DNA of 64,000 nucleotides from positions 3,954,872 to 4,018,871 of the forward strand of contig CP064980.1 in assembly GCA_016699535.1 (NCBI GenBank). Reading direction: 5' to 3'. Positions 9,194 to 17,062 of this stretch are shown one piece after another (position 1 is the stretch's first letter; every line of letters begins with the position of its first letter). The translations under genes and the position numbers were made by a program. The notes under the pieces are model-generated. The model ran no database searches. It saw only the letters and a program-made list of their open reading frames with translations, and was not told the origin of the DNA. The DNA is from Myxococcales bacterium (GTDB lineage Bacteria; Myxococcota_A; Polyangia; Polyangiales; GCA-016699535).

Positions 9194-9843
9194 GCGGTAC
9201 AAACAGTCAAAGCTAAAGAGCAAACCAATTCCAAAATCAGCTACCCAATCACCCCGCGAGCAGCGCGAGCCCGCAGGGGAGGGAGCCGACGCACGAAGTG
9301 CGCTCGGGAGGGGAGACGCGTATCTCCCCTCTTTGGAGCGCTGCTGTGCAGCGGTACAAACAGTCAAAGCTAAAGAGCAAACCAATTTCAAAATCAGCTA
9401 GCCCAATCACCCCGCGAGCAGCGCGAGCCCGCAGGGGAGGGAGCCGACGCACGAAGTGCGCTCGGGAGGGGAGACGCGTATCTCCCCTCTTTGGAGCGCT
9501 GCCACGCAGCGGTACAAACTGTTAAAGCCAACAACTAAACCAATCCCAAAATTACCTACCCAACCACCCCGCGAGCAACGCGAGCCCGCTGGGGAGGGAG
9601 CCGACGCGCAAAGCGCGTTCGGGAGGGAGACGCGTATCTCCCCTCTTTGGAGCGCTGCCACGCAGCGGTACAAACTGTTAAAGCCAACAACTAAACCAAT
9701 CCCAAAATTACCTACCCAACCCCCCCGCGAGCAACGCGAGCCCGCTGGGGAGGGAGCCGACGCGCAAAGCGCGTTCGGGAGGGGATTCACGTGAATCCCC
9801 TCTTTGGAGCGCTGCTGTGCAGCGGTCCAAACAGTTAAAGCCA
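9194..9843. repeat. Four tandem ~157 bp repeats with conserved hairpins, downstream of tRNA-Leu
   Basis: Units start at 9194, 9351, 9509 and 9664 (lengths 157, 158, 155, 158), and a partial fifth start at 9822. Each carries several self-complementary segments. The array begins 19 nt beyond the 3' end of the minus-strand tRNA-Leu, so it would lie in that tRNA's transcript. Two hairpins change sequence between copies while keeping pairing: CGCAC/GTGCG becomes CGCGC/GCGCG, and GGGGAGA/TCTCCCC becomes GGGGATTCAC/GTGAATCCCC (9781-9800). Long open frames across the array are repeat artefacts. It resembles in layout the repeats downstream of E. coli tyrT. Confidence 0.85.
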
Positions 9844-9862
9844 AACCCAAAGAGAAAATTAG

Positions 9863-9945
9863 TGCGGACGAGAGGACTTGAACCTCCACGGGGTTTCCCC
9901 ACTAGATCCTTAGTCTAGCGCGTATGCCAGTTCCGCCACGTCCGC
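9863..9945 (-). tRNA. tRNA-Leu, anticodon AAG
   Basis: A complete 83 nt class II cloverleaf can be folded: acceptor GCGGACG/CGTCCGC, D stem GCG/CGC, anticodon stem CTAGA/TCTAG with loop CTAAGGA, variable arm GGGG-AAA-CCCC, T arm GGAGG-TTCAAGT-CCTCT, discriminator A. The 3' CCA is not encoded. With U33 at loop position 2 the anticodon is AAG. Most bacteria use GAG at this isoacceptor, so A34 is unusual; it would either be edited to inosine or be a base error. It is divergent from the roadblock gene, and the tandem repeats follow its 3' end. Confidence 0.92.
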
Positions 9946-10014
9946 AACCTAAGCCGATACCTCGGCACAGCGGCACGGACAGTACTTCTCCGGAGCCTAA
10001 TGTCAAGGACTTCA

Positions 10015-10044
10015 AGGTGAATCGCCATTTGCTGGGATTCACCT
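10015..10044. other. 9 bp inverted repeat between tRNA-Leu and the roadblock gene
   Basis: AGGTGAATC (10015-10023) and GATTCACCT (10036-10044) are perfectly complementary across 12 nt. It lies in the divergent intergenic region 50 bp ahead of the roadblock gene. No T tract follows. It may be an operator or leader hairpin. Confidence 0.4.
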
Positions 10045-10095
10045 CGAAAATAGGATAAGGTGGTTTTGACGAATTTGGGCCATTAAGGAGGCTAA

Positions 10096-10476
10096 ATGCA
10101 GACCGATACCGCGCAGTCACTCAGCGGCATATTAAAAAGCGTTGTGGATAGAACTTCGGGCAGCGTCTCGGGTCTGCTCATGGACTTTGATGGCCTTCCA
10201 GTCGAGCACTACGTTAGGGACAATAGCAAAGTCGACGCAGAAACCATCGGCGCCGAGTACAGCGTGGTGCTGTCTCAAATCCGTAAAGCTGCTGAAATGC
10301 TCGATGCTGGATCTGCACGCGAAGTTGCTATCCAAGCCGAACGTCTTACCACCATCATTCGCCTATTAAACGACGACTACTTCGTTGCAATTTCACTATT
10401 GCCGGGAGGAAATATCGGTAAGGCGCGCTTCTTACTTCGCACTGTTGAAGAACAATTGTTGGCAGCCTTGAGGTGA
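10096..10476 (+). CDS. Roadblock/LC7 domain protein (MglB-like)
   Basis: 126 residues, one roadblock/LC7 domain: V-S-G-L-L-M-D-F-D-G-L-P-V-E near residue 24-37, then a long helix and a C-terminal strand-helix. A full AAGGAGG ribosome site at 10085-10091 precedes the ATG by 4 nt, so translation should be strong. Roadblock proteins regulate small Ras-like GTPases, as MglB does for MglA in myxobacterial polarity. No GTPase gene is nearby; instead it heads an aroQ-accB-accC cluster with 7 bp to aroQ. Its partner is unknown. Confidence 0.85.
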   Translation: MQTDTAQSLSGILKSVVDRTSGSVSGLLMDFDGLPVEHYVRDNSKVDAETIGAEYSVVLSQIRKAAEMLDAGSAREVAIQAERLTTIIRLLNDDYFVAISLLPGGNIGKARFLLRTVEEQLLAALR

Positions 10477-10483
10477 AACACAC

Positions 10484-10948
10484 ATGGCAGCTCAATCGTC
10501 GTTAAAAATTCTGGTCCTGCATGGGCCTAACCTTAATCTATTGGGTAGCCGCGAGCCTGAGATCTACGGGCGTGAAACACTTAAAACAATTGATGCCCAG
10601 CTAAAAACGATCGCCAAACAGTTCAAGGTGAGCTTAACGTGCAAACAATCAAACCACGAAGGTGTCTTGATTGATCTTATCCAGCAAGCACCTAAGCAAT
10701 TTGCTGGACTTTTAATCAATCTCGGCGCCTTCACCCACACTTCTCTCGCTCTTGCCGATGCCCTCAGCGCGGTGGCTTTACCCTACGTTGAAGTGCATTT
10801 ATCCAATATCTTCAGTCGTGAAGCACTGCGTCATGACTCATTAACTGCTGTAAATTCCGTAGGATTTGTTGCTGGATTCGCTTCGAACAGTTACCCCCTT
10901 GGCTTACGCGGCCTAATTGATTATTTGAAGGCTCCTAATCGAAAGTAA
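10484..10948 (+). CDS. aroQ: 3-dehydroquinate dehydratase, type II
   Basis: 154 residues, normal for type II enzymes. The motif G-P-N-L-N-L-L-G-S-R-E-P with the catalytic Tyr of I-Y-G is at residues about 13-29. N-L-G-A-F-T-H-T-S holds the catalytic His, in place of the usual N-P-G-A. V-E-V-H-L-S-N-I-F-S-R-E closes the site. It converts 3-dehydroquinate to 3-dehydroshikimate in aromatic amino-acid synthesis. The aroQ-accB-accC order is conserved in many bacteria. Confidence 0.95.
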   Translation: MAAQSSLKILVLHGPNLNLLGSREPEIYGRETLKTIDAQLKTIAKQFKVSLTCKQSNHEGVLIDLIQQAPKQFAGLLINLGAFTHTSLALADALSAVALPYVEVHLSNIFSREALRHDSLTAVNSVGFVAGFASNSYPLGLRGLIDYLKAPNRK

Positions 10949-10955
10949 AAGCCTC

Positions 10956-11444
10956 ATGGAAATCGATCTAAAACAAATCAAAGACTTGATGCGGGCTATC
11001 CGCCAACACAACATTAGTGAACTTGAAATCAGCCAAGGCGAAGAGAGTATTCGTTTACGACGCGATCCAGCAGAGGGGGCCGTCGCTGGGCCAGGCTCAA
11101 GTGTAGCCCCTCCCGCTCCTAGCATACCGCCACCGGCTGCAGTTCCGAGCCAAGCAGTCGAGCCCACTGCCAGCGAGACAGGCGACTTTATCGTCTCGCC
11201 ATTTGTGGGCACCTTCTATGCATGTCCAGCGCCTGATGCTCCCTCCTTCATCCAAAAAGGCCAAGAGTTTAAAGCCGGGCAAGTTCTGTGCATTGTCGAA
11301 GCGATGAAACTGATGAACGAGATTGAAGCTGAATTCGACGGTACCTTACTCGAGGTTTTGATCGAGAACGGAAAACCCGTTGAATTTGGTGACAAACTTT
11401 TCGAATTAAAAAACGCTAGGCGACGCGATTACCATGTTCCGTAA
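10956..11444 (+). CDS. accB: Acetyl-CoA carboxylase biotin carboxyl carrier protein
   Basis: 162 residues: a short N-terminal oligomerisation helix, a Pro/Ala-rich linker at about 42-70, and a C-terminal biotinyl domain. The biotinylation motif E-A-M-K-L-M-N-E puts biotin on K118. Its 3' end overlaps accC by 11 bp, so the two are translationally linked. The C-terminal tail R-R-R-D-Y-H-V-P is a by-product of that overlap. Confidence 0.95.
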   Translation: MEIDLKQIKDLMRAIRQHNISELEISQGEESIRLRRDPAEGAVAGPGSSVAPPAPSIPPPAAVPSQAVEPTASETGDFIVSPFVGTFYACPAPDAPSFIQKGQEFKAGQVLCIVEAMKLMNEIEAEFDGTLLEVLIENGKPVEFGDKLFELKNARRRDYHVP

Positions 11445-12801
11445 GATTCTTATTGCTAACCGGGGAGAAATCGCCCTTCGTATTATCCGCGCATGTCGCG
11501 AGCTTGGCATCTCAACGGTCGCCGTCCATAGCGACGTAGATGAGAAAGCTTTGCACGTACGTTTTGCCGACGAAGCAGTGTGTATTGGTCCAGGGCCTGC
11601 ACCTTTGAGTTATCTCAATATCCCGGCCATCATCGCTGCCGCTGAAATCAGTGGCGCCGATGCGGTCCATCCTGGCTATGGTTTTCTCTCGGAGAACCCT
11701 GAATTTGCCTCAATCTGCGGGGAATGTGGCCTCACCTTTATTGGGCCCTCCCCACAAAACATGAAGCAGTGGGGAAACAAGGTCGAGGCGCGCAAACTCG
11801 CTACGCGTCTAGGTATTCCTCTCGCGCAAGGCTCTGACACCCTAAAAAACGCTCAGGATGCGGCAACTCAAGCTAAAGCTGTCGGTTTTCCAGTCATGCT
11901 CAAAGCAGCGGGTGGTGGTGGTGGTCGCGGCATGCATATTATTCGCAATGAAGAGCAAATGCTCCGCGTGTTTCCTTCCGCCCAAGCCGAAGCGCTTGCT
12001 GGTTTTGGCAATGGTGATTTGTACTGCGAACGTTTTGTAGAAGAGCCTCGACACATCGAGTTCCAAGTAGCCTGCGATGGCAAAGGCATCACGCGTGTTT
12101 TAGGAGAGCGTGAGTGCTCCATTCAACGCCGACATCAGAAGCTGGTCGAAGAAGCGCCAAGTGTTGCCGTCTCCGAGGAGCTGCGAGCCGACATGGCAGC
12201 GACGATCACACGCGCCATGAACGAAAGCGCCTATCAATCCCTGGGAACCCTTGAGTTTCTCATGGACGAAAAAGGCGAGTTAAGTTTCATGGAGATGAAC
12301 ACTCGCGTGCAGGTGGAGCATCCTGTCACCGAACTTGTAACGGGTGTGGATTTGGTGGTTGAGCAAATTCGTATCGCAGCAGGTGAAGCCATGACAATTC
12401 CTGATACCCATCTCACCCCACGTGGTCATGCCATTGAGTGTCGCATCAATGCAGAAGATCCAAAAACCTTTGCACCCTCTCCGGGGCTTATCACCGAATA
12501 CTATCCGCCAGGCGGAGCTGGCATTCGCGTCGATAGCGGCATTTATGGCGGCTGGAAAGTACCGCCACACTACGATTCGCTCCTCGCCAAGATAATTTCT
12601 TACGGCAACAATCGTGAACAAGCCATTGCTCGAATGAAACGGGCTTTAGGTGAAACGATTATTACCGGGATCAAAACCAATATTGCGCTCCATGAGTTCT
12701 TCTTGGATCAGCCCCATTTTCGCTCCGGGGACATATCAACGCGCTTTGTCGAGCGTCTTGACTTCAGTAAGATGCCTGAAGCCCAATCCTCAAAAGGCTA
12801 G
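11434..12801 (+). CDS. accC: Acetyl-CoA carboxylase biotin carboxylase subunit
   Basis: 455 residues, normal length (about 445-455). The ATP-grasp glycine loop G-G-G-G-G-R-G-M is at about 155-163, R-H-Q-K-L-V-E-E-A-P follows at about 230, and E-M-N-T-R-V-Q-V-E-H with the catalytic Glu/Arg at about 286. It carboxylates biotin on AccB with ATP and bicarbonate, the first step of fatty-acid synthesis. The frame is unbroken. Confidence 0.97.
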   Translation: MFRKILIANRGEIALRIIRACRELGISTVAVHSDVDEKALHVRFADEAVCIGPGPAPLSYLNIPAIIAAAEISGADAVHPGYGFLSENPEFASICGECGLTFIGPSPQNMKQWGNKVEARKLATRLGIPLAQGSDTLKNAQDAATQAKAVGFPVMLKAAGGGGGRGMHIIRNEEQMLRVFPSAQAEALAGFGNGDLYCERFVEEPRHIEFQVACDGKGITRVLGERECSIQRRHQKLVEEAPSVAVSEELRADMAATITRAMNESAYQSLGTLEFLMDEKGELSFMEMNTRVQVEHPVTELVTGVDLVVEQIRIAAGEAMTIPDTHLTPRGHAIECRINAEDPKTFAPSPGLITEYYPPGGAGIRVDSGIYGGWKVPPHYDSLLAKIISYGNNREQAIARMKRALGETIITGIKTNIALHEFFLDQPHFRSGDISTRFVERLDFSKMPEAQSSKG

Positions 12802-12938
12802 AATCGTTGATAATTTTTAGATGAACGCTGTTTTAAACTAAGCGCATCAGCGGTTCGACGATAAACACAGAGTGCTTTTGTAGGTAGTTATCGGGAAAAA
12901 GCTCACTCAGGCGTGCGAACGTAAGGCCGTCGGAAGTC

Positions 12939-12968
12939 TTGACCCTTTAGAAGCGAAACCCGTAAACT
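12939..12968 (+). promoter_or_regulatory. Possible sigma70-type promoter ahead of the TPR gene
   Basis: TTGACC (12939-12944) and TAAACT (12963-12968) are separated by 18 bp and lie about 90 bp upstream of the TPR start. The region 12,802-13,006 between accC and this gene has no other recognisable gene. The match is reasonable but unproven. Confidence 0.3.
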
Positions 12969-13056
12969 ATAGACAAAACAAGCAAAACTAAGGAATTGGC
13001 GCCGCGATGAGAGAAAAGAACTCTCTTACTTCGAGATCTGCGCGCACGAAGAAATT

Positions 13057-15324
13057 GTGAAACACGACCGGACGAAGATACTTGAGGCTGCTCAGAAACA
13101 CGCATCGAAAGGCTTTTACGATAAAGCTATCGCCGAGTACCAGAAGATTATCGCGTCCGATCCACGGGATATCCGTACCCTTCTGCGCGTCGGTGATTTG
13201 CATTCCCGCAAAGGCGATCTCAGTGAGGCGAGCAACGTCTATAGCCGCGTAGCTGAACAATACGCCAGGCAAGGTTTTTTTCTAAAAGCCATTGCCGTGT
13301 ACAAACAAATTCTCAAGCTTGATCCGTCTCGCATTGATATTGCGATGCGCTTGGCAGAAACCTACAAGCAACTTGCACTCGTCAGCGATGCCTTGAGTAC
13401 TTACGAGCACATTGCGGCTTTGCACTTTGAGCGTACTGAATACAGTCAAGGGCTTTCCGCCCTGGCAATGATGGTTGATTTAGATCCAACCAATGTCCCC
13501 GTTCGTATCAAGTATGCTGAGGCTCTGTCTCAACACGGGAGCACTATGGCTGCAGCAGAGCAGTTCGAAGCCGGAGCTCAACTACTCAAGGAACAGAACC
13601 GAACAGACGACTACATTAAAGTATGTGAACGTTTACTATACCATCGCAGCGACGATACTGCTTTAGCTAAAGAAATAGCAGCCCTATACCTCAAACGGAA
13701 AAACCCGAAACTCGCACTGACCAAACTTCAAATTTGCTTCAGTAAAGAACCGCATAATATCGCGGTGCTCGAGCTGTTAGCCGATGCCTTCCAACAACTG
13801 CAACAGATTCCCAAGGCAATTTCTGTATACAAAGAAATCGCACGTCTTGAAAAAGAAGCCAATCGTGCACGCGAACACGCTGCAGTATTAAAAAAGATAC
13901 TCGAACTAAGCCCTAACGACGATGATGTAAGACAAGCGCTTGCAGCCTATGCGCCAGGAACACTTTCGGGTGCTCCCGTTCCGAGCATTGAGCCTCCGGT
14001 CACGGAAGCTGAGCTTGTTGAAGTCGAGGATGTAGAACTTATCGACGATAACGAATTGCAGCCTATATCGGATGCTCCGTCGTCGAGTCTTCCTCCTGAA
14101 GTTGCACGCGAGGCAAAAATTGCTAGGTTACTTACAGAGTGTAAAGTCTATGAAAGTTATGGCTTGCAAAAGGAAGTCACCAAACAACTGACAAAAATAC
14201 TCACCATCGCCCCAGAGCACATTGAAACGCGAGAAAAACTAAAAGACATCTACTTAGCGAGCGGAAAAAACAACGAAGCCAAAGAACAACTTTTGGCTTT
14301 GGCGACTCTTTATGGAAGCTCACAACCTGCCAAAGCGCGCGAGTACCACGAACATGCAAGAACGCTCGGCTCGAGCGCTCAACTTCAACCAACGTTTCCG
14401 GATTCGGACGAAGGCACAGGCCGCACCCAACAAGAAGTTGTGCGCGAGCACACAGCTCAAGTCATCAAAGCAGCAAGCGCCGCAAAATCTCCAGCAGCTC
14501 CTGCCGCAAAAGTTCCGCAACCACCAGTTGGAACACTAAGACCGATGTCACCTCAAGAATTTGAAGCTATTCCGGTGCGCAATCTTGCTCCAAATCCAAA
14601 GCCAGTCGCACCAGAAAACGCGAGTCTACGCGTCGAACAAGCCTTGGATGAAGCCGAGTTTTTCTTGGTTCAGGGTCTACTCAGCGAAACAAAACAAGCG
14701 CTCAATGAGATACTAACGGTACACCCTGGACATCCTTTGGTGCTTTCCAAACTCCGAGAAGTGGATAGCTTACTTAGTGAAAGCCGTGACGAACCTATTA
14801 TCACTATTGACGATACCGATCAGAGTTTCTTGTTGGCTGAGAAACTCGCAGAGGAAATCAGTCAAGAAGATCTTGATGAGGGTGGCGATGTCCTTGATGT
14901 TGAAAACGTCTTCAGGCAATTCAAGCAAGGGGTCAAAGCACAGCTGAACGATGAAGATACTGAAACCCATTTTGATTTAGGCATCGCTTATAAAGAAATG
15001 GGCCTCCTTGATGATGCTATCGAAGAATTCCGCGTCTGTCTGAACAGTCCACAGCGTGAATGCAATGCCTCAACCATGATTGGTATTTGTTTCAAAGAAA
15101 AAGGGCAACTCACAGAGGCCATAAAGAACTTTAAACGCGGACTGCATGCTGAAAACAAAACGAAAGAAGAAGAGCTCGGCTTATATTATGAACTAGGCCT
15201 CGCCTATGAAACACTGGGAGATTTAAGCGAAGCTGCTTATTTCTTCCAAGAAGTGGTTAAGCGCGACAAAACTCACCGAGACGCTGAGAAAAAAGCCCAA
15301 GCACTCTCGCAGGCCGCTAAATAG
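13057..15324 (+). CDS. Large tetratricopeptide-repeat protein
   Basis: 755 residues from a GTG start. TPR-like helix pairs run through residues 1-300 (for example A-I-A-E-Y-Q-K-I-I, A-I-A-V-Y-K-Q-I-L-K-L-D-P) and again at about 330-420 and 640-750. An acidic, Pro/Ala-rich linker separates the blocks. There is no signal peptide, so it should be a cytoplasmic scaffold or adaptor. The start is unusual: a 17-codon frame from ATG 13007 ends at a TGA overlapping the GTG (GTGA). Either a coupled leader peptide or a one-base error in a longer N-terminus would explain it. No enzyme motif is visible. Confidence 0.85.
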   Translation: MKHDRTKILEAAQKHASKGFYDKAIAEYQKIIASDPRDIRTLLRVGDLHSRKGDLSEASNVYSRVAEQYARQGFFLKAIAVYKQILKLDPSRIDIAMRLAETYKQLALVSDALSTYEHIAALHFERTEYSQGLSALAMMVDLDPTNVPVRIKYAEALSQHGSTMAAAEQFEAGAQLLKEQNRTDDYIKVCERLLYHRSDDTALAKEIAALYLKRKNPKLALTKLQICFSKEPHNIAVLELLADAFQQLQQIPKAISVYKEIARLEKEANRAREHAAVLKKILELSPNDDDVRQALAAYAPGTLSGAPVPSIEPPVTEAELVEVEDVELIDDNELQPISDAPSSSLPPEVAREAKIARLLTECKVYESYGLQKEVTKQLTKILTIAPEHIETREKLKDIYLASGKNNEAKEQLLALATLYGSSQPAKAREYHEHARTLGSSAQLQPTFPDSDEGTGRTQQEVVREHTAQVIKAASAAKSPAAPAAKVPQPPVGTLRPMSPQEFEAIPVRNLAPNPKPVAPENASLRVEQALDEAEFFLVQGLLSETKQALNEILTVHPGHPLVLSKLREVDSLLSESRDEPIITIDDTDQSFLLAEKLAEEISQEDLDEGGDVLDVENVFRQFKQGVKAQLNDEDTETHFDLGIAYKEMGLLDDAIEEFRVCLNSPQRECNASTMIGICFKEKGQLTEAIKNFKRGLHAENKTKEEELGLYYELGLAYETLGDLSEAAYFFQEVVKRDKTHRDAEKKAQALSQAAK

Positions 15325-15384
15325 TCATAAGGCATACGGAAAATAGCCTTATTAGTGCTCGACGCTTACGCAGGGAGAAGACTA

Positions 15385-15551
15385 AAAACCTGCGTTAGGA
15401 ATAAGGAACCGCAAATCTCACTTGTTTTAGGCCTTTTTGCTGCGTTCGGCCTTCTTGAATGACCCAAGTGGGTTTCCTGCATCGGTGTGCCTTGCAAAAA
15501 AAACAAAATCCTGCGTTATATTCGCATTTCCTTATCCCTAACTCAGGTTTA
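15385..15551. repeat. Imperfect 24 bp terminal inverted repeats bounding a 167 bp noncoding stretch
   Basis: The segment 15385-15408 is inverted, with about 20 of 24 positions matching, at 15528-15551, just ahead of tRNA-Gly. The interval 15,325-15,563 contains no gene. It could be a remnant of a small non-autonomous element or chance similarity including the tRNA promoter. No target duplication was seen. Confidence 0.3.
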
Positions 15552-15563
15552 AAAGACACAAGT

Positions 15564-15635
15564 GCGGGCATAACTCAGTGGTAGAGTGGCAGCTTCCCAA
15601 GCTGCAGGTCGTCGGTTCGAATCCGATTGCCCGCT
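15564..15635 (+). tRNA. tRNA-Gly, anticodon CCC
   Basis: A 72 nt cloverleaf folds with acceptor GCGGGCA/TGCCCGC, D arm ACTC-AGTGGTA-GAGT, anticodon stem GCAGC/GCTGC with loop TTCCCAA, and T arm GTCGG-TTCGAAT-CCGAT. The discriminator is T. Anticodon CCC reads GGG. No CCA is encoded. A strong terminator follows within 10 nt. Confidence 0.95.
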
Positions 15636-15641
15636 CAAAAT

Positions 15642-15675
15642 AAAAAACCACCCCAAACTAACGGGGTGGTTTTTT
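15642..15675. terminator. Bidirectional intrinsic terminator between tRNA-Gly and ahcY
   Basis: A perfect 13 bp stem (AAAAAACCACCCC, 15642-15654, with 15663-15675) encloses an 8 nt loop. The T run on the right serves tRNA-Gly, and the A run on the left gives a T run for the minus-strand ahcY transcript. Both genes converge here. Confidence 0.9.
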
Positions 15676-15694
15676 ATTTCAGTCCACTAATCGT

Positions 15695-17014
15695 TTAGTA
15701 ACGATAGTGCTCAGGCTTGAAGGGGCCTTCGACTGGAATACCAAGATACTCAGCCTGCTTTGCGCTAAGCTTGGTAAGTTTCGCACCAATCTTTCCTAGA
15801 TGAAGTTCAGCTACTTTTTCATCAAGGTACTTAGGCAATACATAGACTTTACCTTTTTCATAGTTCTTTGGCTCGGTGAACAATGCAATCTGCGCCAATA
15901 CCTGGTTGGTAAAGGAATTGGACATCACAAAACTTGGATGACCTGTTGCACAACCCAAGTTCACCAAACGACCGCGTGCTAGCACCGTGATGCGTTTTCC
16001 ATCAGGGAAGATGAAGTGATCGACTTGTGGTTTGATGTTTTCTTCTTTGATTTCTGGATTGTTTTCAAGCCAGCTGATTTGGATCTCCGAGTCAAAATGA
16101 CCGATGTTGCAAACGATGGCTTCGTTTTTCATCTGCTTGAGATGCTCCGAAGTAATGACATCGCAGCAACCGGTGGCGGTCACGAAAATATCGCCTTTGG
16201 CAGCGGCCTCGTCCATGGTCATCACATCGTAACCTTCCATAGCCGCTTGAAGCGCACAGATGGGGTCGATCTCGGTCACTACAACACGCGCACCAAAACC
16301 GCGCATGGCTTGGGCACAGCCCTTGCCAACGTCACCATAACCGGCGACCACCGCGACCTTGCCCGCTAACATCACATCCGTAGCGCGCTTGATGCCGTCC
16401 ACCAAGGACTCACGACATCCATAAAGGTTGTCGAACTTGGATTTGGTCACCGAATCGTTAACATTGATAGCCGCTGTCTTGAGCGTACCCTTTTTGGCCA
16501 TTTCATAGAGACGATGCACGCCCGTCGTTGTCTCTTCCGAGAGACCACGGATCGCATCACTGCCCTCAAACAAATGTGCATGGTTGTCATGGACAATTTT
16601 AGTCAGATCGCCGCCATCATCGAGAATAAGGTTTGCTCCCTTATTGTCTTTGAAAGCCTTGAGCTGCTGCTCGATGCACCACTCGTATTCTTCCTCGGTC
16701 TCACCTTTCCAAGCAAAGACGGGCACACCTGTTTTGGCAATGGCAGCTGCTGCATGATCTTGGGTTGAATAGATGTTGCAGCTTGTCCAGGTCACTTCTG
16801 CCCCTAGCTCGGTAAGGGTTTCAATTAGAACGGCGGTCTGCACGGTCATATGCAAACAACCTGCAATACGTGCGCCTTTTAGCGGCTTTTTGCTTCCGTA
16901 CTCTTTGCGCAGCGCCATCAAACCAGGCATTTCGGTCTCTGCAATCGCAATTTCTTTGCGACCCCAGTCTGCTAGTGAAATATCCGCTACTTTATAATTC
17001 TGCTTTTCTGTCAT
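15695..17014 (-). CDS. ahcY: Adenosylhomocysteinase
   Basis: 439 residues. Motifs include S-T-Q-D-H-A-A-A-A-I, L-D-D-G-G-D-L-T, the NAD-binding G-Y-G-D-V-G-K-G, and the C-terminal K-P-E-H-Y-R-Y that is nearly invariant in the family. A GGGAGAAAG ribosome site precedes the ATG. The enzyme splits S-adenosylhomocysteine into adenosine and homocysteine, recycling the product of SAM-dependent methylation. It lies 48 bp behind an ArsR/methyltransferase fusion gene, which probably controls it. Confidence 0.97.
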   Translation of the reverse strand: MTEKQNYKVADISLADWGRKEIAIAETEMPGLMALRKEYGSKKPLKGARIAGCLHMTVQTAVLIETLTELGAEVTWTSCNIYSTQDHAAAAIAKTGVPVFAWKGETEEEYEWCIEQQLKAFKDNKGANLILDDGGDLTKIVHDNHAHLFEGSDAIRGLSEETTTGVHRLYEMAKKGTLKTAAINVNDSVTKSKFDNLYGCRESLVDGIKRATDVMLAGKVAVVAGYGDVGKGCAQAMRGFGARVVVTEIDPICALQAAMEGYDVMTMDEAAAKGDIFVTATGCCDVITSEHLKQMKNEAIVCNIGHFDSEIQISWLENNPEIKEENIKPQVDHFIFPDGKRITVLARGRLVNLGCATGHPSFVMSNSFTNQVLAQIALFTEPKNYEKGKVYVLPKYLDEKVAELHLGKIGAKLTKLSAKQAEYLGIPVEGPFKPEHYRY

Positions 17015-17062
17015 GCTTTCTTTCTCCCGATCCTAGAGTCACGTCGGCCATATGCCGCGTTT

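Noticed and set aside
9194..9843. CRISPR array
   Set aside because: Units are about 157 bp and similar throughout; there are no short repeats with unique spacers and no cas genes.
9407..9889. Long minus-strand frame of 160 codons across the tandem repeats
   Set aside because: The peptide simply repeats with the DNA units, has no ribosome site and lacks any protein-like family pattern; it runs into the tRNA. It is a repeat artefact.
15695..17062. SAH riboswitch in the ahcY leader
   Set aside because: The 48 bp gap to the upstream gene is too short, and no pseudoknot-like pattern was seen.
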